Origin: Chloroflexota bacterium
GTDB lineage: Bacteria > Chloroflexota > Anaerolineae > Aggregatilineales > J027
Direction of reading: 5' to 3'
DNA: 48,548 nt
Assembly: GCA_003697365.1 (NCBI GenBank)
Contig: RFGP01000077.1
Location: forward strand, 1-48,548
How positions within the stretch are numbered: position 1 is the stretch's first letter; each line of letters begins with the position of its first letter. Positions 42,722 to 48,548 of this stretch are shown in pieces. The position numbers were made by a program, and so were the translations under genes. The notes beneath the pieces are model-generated. The model searched no databases. It was not told the DNA's origin and worked only from the letters and a program-made list of their open reading frames with translations.

Positions 42722-45700
42722 TTATTCAATAATACGAATATTATCAATCCACCAACCTTCTCTTGGCCCATCACTTGTTAAGGCATCAAGCCGGAATCTG
42801 AATGTCACCAAATTACCCGCATAAGGTGTGAGGTCTGCAGTCATTGTTTCCCAATTGAGATCTGTTCCACTTGTTCTTTGGTAAATAGTTGTCCAAGTGA
42901 AACCACCATCGGTTGAGACATCAAGGTTAATACGATGATTATTGCCCAGATCGTAGCGCTGATCCCAATACAGCGTATAGTTACTACTGGCAGGAATGTT
43001 GACAAGCCCTTCAAGTTCAACAACGGACTCTGTGCGTCGGTCATAATTTCCTGATGGGCTATCGGTGAACATCTTGCTTTCACCTTCGATATTGAAGATG
43101 AAGTCCGATGAGCCCTTGTTATGGATGAAGTGTACCATCACCGTCACATTGCCAGCTGGGAAATTGATAGGTGGAGAAGTAAAGCTCTCTGAAACACCGC
43201 AATTAAACCATCGATGTTCATAGGTGGGGTTACTAAGGTCCGGCAATGTTCCAGTAGGATATACCCAAACGCGCACACCATCATCAGATAGACCTGAAAA
43301 TTGGTACGTTGTCGCTGCTGGAATATAGAAGTTACGAATGAACACTGCTCCCCAACGGTTATCTACAGTGATACCATTGCTTGAAGGTGTGCCATCACTC
43401 CAAGTGAAGTTGATTTCATCAAGTGTAGATGTTCCTACTTGAGAGCCGAAGTCTATATAGGCACTACCACTGCAACCTCGACCGTTATCATACCATTCAA
43501 CATCCCATTGACCGGGACCAAGCGATGGGCCACTTCCAAAGCTGCGATATTCTGTAACAACATCCCACTCGTGCTCAAGGACAAACTCACCGGGATTGAG
43601 AGCCTCTATGTCCTCATTGTAGGGGGGGATATAGGTAGCTTCTTCAGTACGACTGATAATTTGAACATCGTCTAGATAAGCACCATCTCTACCGCGGTTA
43701 TTAAGGCTTTGGGCTTGCCAACGCACACGGATGTTTTGACCGATGTAAGGCCGTAAGTCAACTTCCATGCGATGCCAGCCATCGTTGCGTACATTTTCTA
43801 ATTGTGTACTCGGAACTGCTGTCCAGTCAGAGAGCAAGCGCCCAGCGGCATCTGCAAGTGCAATTTCTACTTCCCAATGTAATCTGTTGCGACTAATGTT
43901 ATATTTTGTCCAATAGTATAGTGCGGGATCAATGGCTCCTGTCAGGTTTACAGTCGGACGAAGCTCTATGATGCCAGTTTCATCAACTTGCATATTGCCC
44001 GGTGTGTCTTCCCAAGAATAGGTACCGCTATGAGCTGTTGAGCTTGTGATTTGCCATTTTCCGCTTGTATACCAGTTGAAAGTTCCCGCTTCCATATCAT
44101 CCGCAAATGGTAGGGTGATAAGTGGTTCTGGCATGTCTAAGAAACAGAAGGTATCAATGTACCAACCGTCTTCTTCGACGCTACCATTGGCAAATAGGCG
44201 GAAGCGTATCTTAAGGCCGGGTACACCGGGGGCTGTTGTACCAATATAAGGCGTTAGGTCAATGACTTCACGCATCCATGATTGAACTTCATCGAGTCTT
44301 TCATCATATTGCGGAATTGAGACATCCCAATATGGATATGGATCAAGTTTGTTTTGCCCCGCGAAGTTATTATCATTGTCAATAAAGCTGAAGACCTTTG
44401 TCCATGAGAAACCATCATCGGGCGAAATTTCAACGACAAGCTCGTCATCCGAGTCGTCACCTTCTCTGATGTCCCATTGATGGTAGAAGGTCACTACAGG
44501 GCGTGTCATAGAGTCAATCTCAAGGTATGGAACGAACTCAGCTGTATAATTCGAGTTTCTCGCGTAGTACCCTGAGGGGCTATCTGTTAAGGCAAATGCG
44601 CCGTCTCGAACAATACTGCTGGTAAGTCCCCAATTTCCATTGAGTACCCAATTGGCTGTTCCACCGTCAAAAGTATCACAGTCTCCTACACCTGCTGTGA
44701 CAGTTGGCTTATTACGGAACTCAATATCATCGATAACCCACCCTTGATCGGTGTTGCTGCCATCTGTCTCTAGGCGGAAGCGAATATAAACGCGGGATTG
44801 CCCGATGTAAGAAGCAGGGATTGTTGCGACTGCTTGTGTCCAGCTTTCAACAGCAATATCACCAGTTGCCATTGGGCCGGGAGGTTGATACCCAAAAATG
44901 GAACGGGTTTCAAGAGGTGACCAATTTATTTTATCGGTTGAAATTTCAACATAGATACGATCAACAGGGTCAAGATCAACATACTGCCAAAATACTACTT
45001 CAGGCGCAGTCACAGGTACTGGACTGCTGGAAGACAAATCCAAGCGTCCATTTAGACGTATGCTGGTGTTGGTATTGTTTTGGTAGTTTGAACCCGGGCT
45101 GTCATCCCAAGCTGTACCAGAGCGTGCTCTAGCATTAGAGACTGTCCATGTGCCTTCTGGTATCCAGTGATCAGCAGTATCAACAGGGTCTTGGAAGCCT
45201 AGATAGTAGGGTGTTTCAGGGATTTCTCGAATACTAATATCATCGATCCACCATCCATCACGTTCATTACTATTGTCGCTTCGCATGATAAAGCGCAATT
45301 CAATGCGATTTCCGCGGAAGTCAGTTAAACCACCTAGATCATCGGCAAAGCGTGCCAAGTCAATACGCTGACGAGTAAATGTCCAATTAGTGACAGGGCC
45401 GTCATGAACAGTAAGGAATTTCCAATCATCAGTGCCCTCAATGGCGATTGCAACTAAGGCTTTGTCAAAGCTATTGATGTCATAGCGATCATAGAATTCA
45501 AGATAAGGTTCTACGGCACCTGTTAGATCAACAGTACCGCGCAGACGCATCACACATTCTTGGTTACGGAAGTAATAGCGTCCGACACTGTCATGCCATG
45601 AGGGTGGTGATGTATTACCTGTACCGCTGTCTAGTTCCCAATTACAGGCTGGTGTAGTGTTTTCTGTGCTCTTGTTCATCGTTACGGTGAGGCGGCCAGC

Positions 45701-46663
45701 ACCCCCAGTATCGCGGAATACAATGCGGAAGTAGTACGTTCCTGCAGATGGAGGAGTATAGTCAAAGGATGCCCCAGCAATATCTTCTTGATAATTATAA
45801 CTCCAGCGATCTAGCAACTTTGTCCATGTGGAGCCATTCGGGCTGACATAGATGCGAACACCGTCATCTTTTTGGTAGTTGATGGTATACGTTGTTGCTT
45901 CCAGTGCAACTGTTCCTGAATAACGCGCACAGAAATTGTCACTAGGTAGGCTCGGATGCGCTTTATCGTTATCTGTTTGCCAGTAATCATCGGGATAACT
46001 GGCATCTGGAAACTTAATACGCGGCACTGAAATTGTAGCAATCGGCGGATTTGCAATATTACCATTGCTACTATTGAAGAAGTTTCCCCAATTACAACCA
46101 TTACCAGATGAATTTGTCCAGTTAATATCCCAATATTCTGCCGTCCATGGGCCGCTCATCCAAAATTCATCTGCTATATCCACATGGAAAGTATCAGGAT
46201 CAGAACCATCATCCGCGAAGGGATAAGTGTATTCTGTGTCTGGTGGTGTTGGGCTGGGTCCGAAAGTCGCCGTTGTCGTAGGTGTCGGTGTATCAGACGG
46301 CGTTGATGTATTGCTCGGTGTGGGCGATGGCCCAGCGGTGTTCGTAGCGGTTGGTAGGGGAGTTGCCGGCAGCGGCGTATTGGTCTGCAAATCTGGCGAT
46401 TCAGGTGTATAAGAGGCGACTGCCGTTACAATATCCCAAAACTCGGTTGGATCGAGAGGTTCTTGAGGGGTGGTCGTTTGACCTAAAAGATTATAAACAG
46501 TATTGCTAAATACGTTGCCAACCGCTGGTGCAAGAATCACTAAGATGGCTATCAAGCCAATTACACCCAATACAAGGATGAGGACATATTCAACTAATGC
46601 TTGCCCTTGTAGGTGTTCATTATGTGATCGCAACATGCGGTTTGTTGGTACTTTTCTTTTCAT
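42722..46663 (-). CDS. Giant surface protein with Flp-type prepilin N-terminus, PA14-like and repeated MAM-like modules
   Basis: About 1,313 residues. The start carries a class III (Flp) signature: basic head, then G/QALVEY (Gly20 before the cut, Glu at +5, Tyr at +6) and a hydrophobic helix to about 50. This predicts processing by a prepilin peptidase. A Thr/Pro/Ser linker (about 90-145) leads to PA14-like module 1 (about 165-335). Next come three beta-sandwich modules, each ending in a WxIDDI-type strand (WWIDDISI near 478, WVIDDIEF near 649, WYIDTFCF near 841). A fourth similar unit ends AYLDDVQI (near 1000). A second PA14-like module spans about 1050-1195, and a final unit ends WWIDNIRI at 1311. 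The pattern suggests MAM/jelly-roll adhesion domains. No enzyme motif is seen. AAGGA lies nine bases before the ATG at 46663. Confidence 0.88.
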   Translation of the reverse strand: MKRKVPTNRMLRSHNEHLQGQALVEYVLILVLGVIGLIAILVILAPAVGNVFSNTVYNLLGQTTTPQEPLDPTEFWDIVTAVASYTPESPDLQTNTPLPATPLPTATNTAGPSPTPSNTSTPSDTPTPTTTATFGPSPTPPDTEYTYPFADDGSDPDTFHVDIADEFWMSGPWTAEYWDINWTNSSGNGCNWGNFFNSSNGNIANPPIATISVPRIKFPDASYPDDYWQTDNDKAHPSLPSDNFCARYSGTVALEATTYTINYQKDDGVRIYVSPNGSTWTKLLDRWSYNYQEDIAGASFDYTPPSAGTYYFRIVFRDTGGAGRLTVTMNKSTENTTPACNWELDSGTGNTSPPSWHDSVGRYYFRNQECVMRLRGTVDLTGAVEPYLEFYDRYDINSFDKALVAIAIEGTDDWKFLTVHDGPVTNWTFTRQRIDLARFADDLGGLTDFRGNRIELRFIMRSDNSNERDGWWIDDISIREIPETPYYLGFQDPVDTADHWIPEGTWTVSNARARSGTAWDDSPGSNYQNNTNTSIRLNGRLDLSSSSPVPVTAPEVVFWQYVDLDPVDRIYVEISTDKINWSPLETRSIFGYQPPGPMATGDIAVESWTQAVATIPASYIGQSRVYIRFRLETDGSNTDQGWVIDDIEFRNKPTVTAGVGDCDTFDGGTANWVLNGNWGLTSSIVRDGAFALTDSPSGYYARNSNYTAEFVPYLEIDSMTRPVVTFYHQWDIREGDDSDDELVVEISPDDGFSWTKVFSFIDNDNNFAGQNKLDPYPYWDVSIPQYDERLDEVQSWMREVIDLTPYIGTTAPGVPGLKIRFRLFANGSVEEDGWYIDTFCFLDMPEPLITLPFADDMEAGTFNWYTSGKWQITSSTAHSGTYSWEDTPGNMQVDETGIIELRPTVNLTGAIDPALYYWTKYNISRNRLHWEVEIALADAAGRLLSDWTAVPSTQLENVRNDGWHRMEVDLRPYIGQNIRVRWQAQSLNNRGRDGAYLDDVQIISRTEEATYIPPYNEDIEALNPGEFVLEHEWDVVTEYRSFGSGPSLGPGQWDVEWYDNGRGCSGSAYIDFGSQVGTSTLDEINFTWSDGTPSSNGITVDNRWGAVFIRNFYIPAATTYQFSGLSDDGVRVWVYPTGTLPDLSNPTYEHRWFNCGVSESFTSPPINFPAGNVTVMVHFIHNKGSSDFIFNIEGESKMFTDSPSGNYDRRTESVVELEGLVNIPASSNYTLYWDQRYDLGNNHRINLDVSTDGGFTWTTIYQRTSGTDLNWETMTADLTPYAGNLVTFRFRLDALTSDGPREGWWIDNIRIIE

Positions 46664-46839
46664 CAACCGCTATCCTTTATCTCAAAATTCGTTTATTTTC
46701 GGAATGAGGTCTCGAAAATCTATACTAATGTTACCTGACCCCTGCTAAAATTTGAGCCATAAATTTGTCGGCATTTGTAGGAACTCTTTTACAAAAGCCG
46801 TTTTGCTAAGATTTCTGAACAAATTGGGGACAATATATT

Positions 46840-47712
46840 ATGCCTATTTTAGATGGAAAAGCTATCGCTGAGCAAATGCGACAACAAATCGCTGCTGATG
46901 TGGAGGCGTTAGTACAAAAAACGGGCGTTCGTCCGGGATTAGCAGCTGTATTGGTGGGAGATAATCCAGCATCTCAAACCTATGTACGGATGAAACAACG
47001 TGCTTGTGAAGCGGTTGGTATTCATTCTGTGTTGCACGAAATCCCCGCCGATGTGGATCAAGCCACTTTAGAATCTTTGATACAAAAATTAAACGCCGAT
47101 CAAACAATTCATGGTATCTTAGTGCAATTACCTCTACCCAAGCATCTAGATGAACAGCGCATACTTGATCTGGTTCGCATTGAAAAAGATGTTGATGGCT
47201 TTCATCCACTGAACATGGGACATTTGGCGATGAAAGGGCGCGAACCTTTATTTATGCCCGCCACACCCGCTGGCTGTATGGTGTTACTTGAAAAAGCAGG
47301 TGTGAAATTTTCAGGTGCTAATGCCGTAGTGATTGGACGAAGTAATATTGTAGGATTACCCGCTGCTCTAATGCTTCTTAAACGCGATGCAACCGTAACG
47401 ATTGTGCATAGCCGCACGCCTGAGCCGTCATCTATTGTTCGCCAAGCTGATATAGTGATCGCTGCTGCAGGACGTGCAGCAATGGTTAAGGCAGATTGGA
47501 TTAAGCACGGTGCTGTAGTCATTGATGTAGGAACAAACCGCGTTGATGATCCAACTGCGAAACGTGGGTATCGCTTGGTTGGAGATGTTGATTTTGAAGC
47601 TGTGAAAGACAAAGCATTGATTACACCTGTACCCGGTGGTGTGGGCCCTATGACGATAACAATGTTGTTGAGTAATACACTCAAAGCAGCGCAATATAGC
47701 GTGGCTCGATAG
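46840..47712 (+). CDS. folD: Methylenetetrahydrofolate dehydrogenase/cyclohydrolase
   Basis: This bifunctional folate enzyme turns 5,10-methylene-THF into 5,10-methenyl- and then 10-formyl-THF for purine and formyl-Met synthesis. The 290 residues contain the catalytic Tyr48 and Lys52 in TYVRMKQRA, the substrate loop VQLPLPKHL, DVDGFHPLNMG, the NADP-binding GRSNIVGLPAALML and the C-terminal signature PVPGGVGPMTI. GGGG about 11 bases before the ATG is a weak ribosome site. It is transcribed divergently from the giant surface protein. Confidence 0.97.
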   Translation: MPILDGKAIAEQMRQQIAADVEALVQKTGVRPGLAAVLVGDNPASQTYVRMKQRACEAVGIHSVLHEIPADVDQATLESLIQKLNADQTIHGILVQLPLPKHLDEQRILDLVRIEKDVDGFHPLNMGHLAMKGREPLFMPATPAGCMVLLEKAGVKFSGANAVVIGRSNIVGLPAALMLLKRDATVTIVHSRTPEPSSIVRQADIVIAAAGRAAMVKADWIKHGAVVIDVGTNRVDDPTAKRGYRLVGDVDFEAVKDKALITPVPGGVGPMTITMLLSNTLKAAQYSVAR

Positions 47713-47794
47713 GGGGTGTGCTTTCTATACTTCCGTTTATATCACCGTATTTGGGCGTATTATCGTCCGCACGCCAGAAGGGCATGAAGCCATT

Positions 47795-48481
47795 ATGAAG
47801 CGTGCGCTTGAGATGTTAGAACAAGAGGGGATTCTGCTACCCTCATCGGTTGATGCTACATGGCTCACGTTGGGGAATGTCCGCACAGATATGCCAAATA
47901 TTGGCGTTGATAGACGCGCTACATGGCTAGAGGTTGCAAAGCTAGTGCTTGCGGGGATGGGATGTCCTCCTCAACATCATCCTTTTCATGCGATGCGCTG
48001 TCGCCAACAAACTGTGGCACAAGCCTATGCATTGATGCGAGAGCGATTAATATATTGTTTTTCACGTGGTTGTGATGCTCATCTAAGTTGGCAAGAACGA
48101 GCACTAGCTTTTGGCAGCGGTCTTCATACTCTTCAAGACAGTTATTGTATTGGGCATTGCTCACGCATTGATAATGGTGATCCACATTCCCCAATTGTAG
48201 ATATGCATACTTACCCTAGTCGTCAGCATCCAATTACTACTAAGCGAGATGCTGTTTGGGCTGATGAACAACAGACCGCATTTCGTGCTGACGCAGCGGC
48301 AGCAATTACAGCAACCGTTGCTGCACTAAAAATTTTTGTGGCACAAAAGGCAACATTGATAGAGCCTTTTTTGTCGCAATATGTCTCGATAAGGGCAGAT
48401 ATTGCTGAACATTTATCGATAATCGCGCCCAAAGCCCCTTGCTTTAGCGATGGGGATGTAGGGCGCTTGCTTATGGTATAA
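47795..48481 (+). CDS. Protein resembling zinc-dependent phospholipase C (tentative)
   Basis: A 228-residue mainly helical protein, rich in His: HHPFHAMRCRQQ, then FGSGLHTLQDSYCIGHCSR and VDMHTY. The segment LHTLQDSYCIGH follows the pattern of all-helical zinc phospholipase C/P1-type nucleases (H..QD...H) and would bind metal, but the family call is by pattern only. No signal peptide follows the first ATG. The same frame stays open for about 40 codons before that ATG (plausible residues TVFGRIIVRTPEGHEAI) without ATG, GTG or TTG, so the true start is unclear. It lies 82 bases after folD on the same strand. Confidence 0.6.
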   Translation: MKRALEMLEQEGILLPSSVDATWLTLGNVRTDMPNIGVDRRATWLEVAKLVLAGMGCPPQHHPFHAMRCRQQTVAQAYALMRERLIYCFSRGCDAHLSWQERALAFGSGLHTLQDSYCIGHCSRIDNGDPHSPIVDMHTYPSRQHPITTKRDAVWADEQQTAFRADAAAAITATVAALKIFVAQKATLIEPFLSQYVSIRADIAEHLSIIAPKAPCFSDGDVGRLLMV

Positions 48482-48548
48482 TACAACCTAAGCGCATTGC
48501 TGATAAGCGCAAGGACTATTTCTTCAAGCTGGCACATCAACTCTGTGA

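Noticed and set aside
1..48548. Prophage or lambda-like origin, because the window length equals that of the lambda genome
   Set aside because: No phage structural, replication, integrase or lysis genes are seen; all genes are bacterial chromosomal types.

Overview
The window looks like a chromosomal piece of a Chloroflexota bacterium, probably an Anaerolineae-type lineage, with moderate GC. This is inferred from gene content and style, not from a marker phylogeny. The clues are long Thr/Pro-rich surface linkers, PA14 and bacterial SH3 surface modules, an LprG/LppX-type lipoprotein, protein-kinase-like receptors with DWG/DWN motifs, an RpoD-type sigma factor, MenA, and an isoleucyl-tRNA synthetase of the eukaryote-like type 2. 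I see no phage genes, transposase, CRISPR array or replication origin.

Layout. (1) 1-4,063: the tail of an unknown gene, rpe (+), a bidirectional terminator, and ileS (-). (2) 4,168-7,780 (-): a promoter and a T-box leader, then a GNAT acetyltransferase, two membrane TPR proteins and two related single-pass membrane proteins. All are packed tightly and run towards ileS, so the T-box probably senses tRNA-Ile for the whole unit. (3) 7,931-12,160 (+): a threonine-synthase-like PLP enzyme fused to two receiver domains, a stand-alone receiver protein, and a secreted PA14/SH3 protein. (4) 12,204-16,460 (-): a lipoprotein, MFS exporter and adenylate-ligase-like operon that recalls mycobacterial lprG-Rv1410c, preceded by a cupin gene. 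(5) 16,522-22,542 (-): rpoD, then a four-gene run of a small membrane protein, a receiver with a disordered tail, a DHH-CBS-tRNA nucleotidyltransferase fusion and a GNAT.

(6) 22,795-30,006 (+): an unknown protein of possible sliding-clamp-like fold, a membrane-anchored alpha/beta hydrolase, CheR-TPR, menA, an Eis-like acetyltransferase, an SH3 lipoprotein and psuG. (7) 29,972-39,083: four minus-strand genes (a membrane protein with a Thr/Pro linker, a TPR-TM-SH3 protein, a kinase-like protein and a giant transmembrane kinase-like receptor), with a plus-strand tRNA-Val(GAC) among them. (8) 39,224-42,660 (+): deoC and a double-domain ALDH16-type aldehyde dehydrogenase, a deoxyribose/acetaldehyde catabolic pair. 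(9) 42,722-46,663 (-): a 1,313-aa surface protein that begins with a Flp-type prepilin signature. (10) 46,840-48,481 (+): folD and a protein resembling zinc-dependent phospholipase C.

The strongest candidates for undescribed biology are the PLP-enzyme/tandem-receiver fusion with its partner receiver, the kinase-like/TPR/SH3 transmembrane module, the Flp-prepilin/beta-sandwich giant, the LprG-MFS-ligase operon, and the T-box operon that ends in an IleRS with a permuted HXGH signature. All functions are read from motifs and context. No searches or structure predictions were run.
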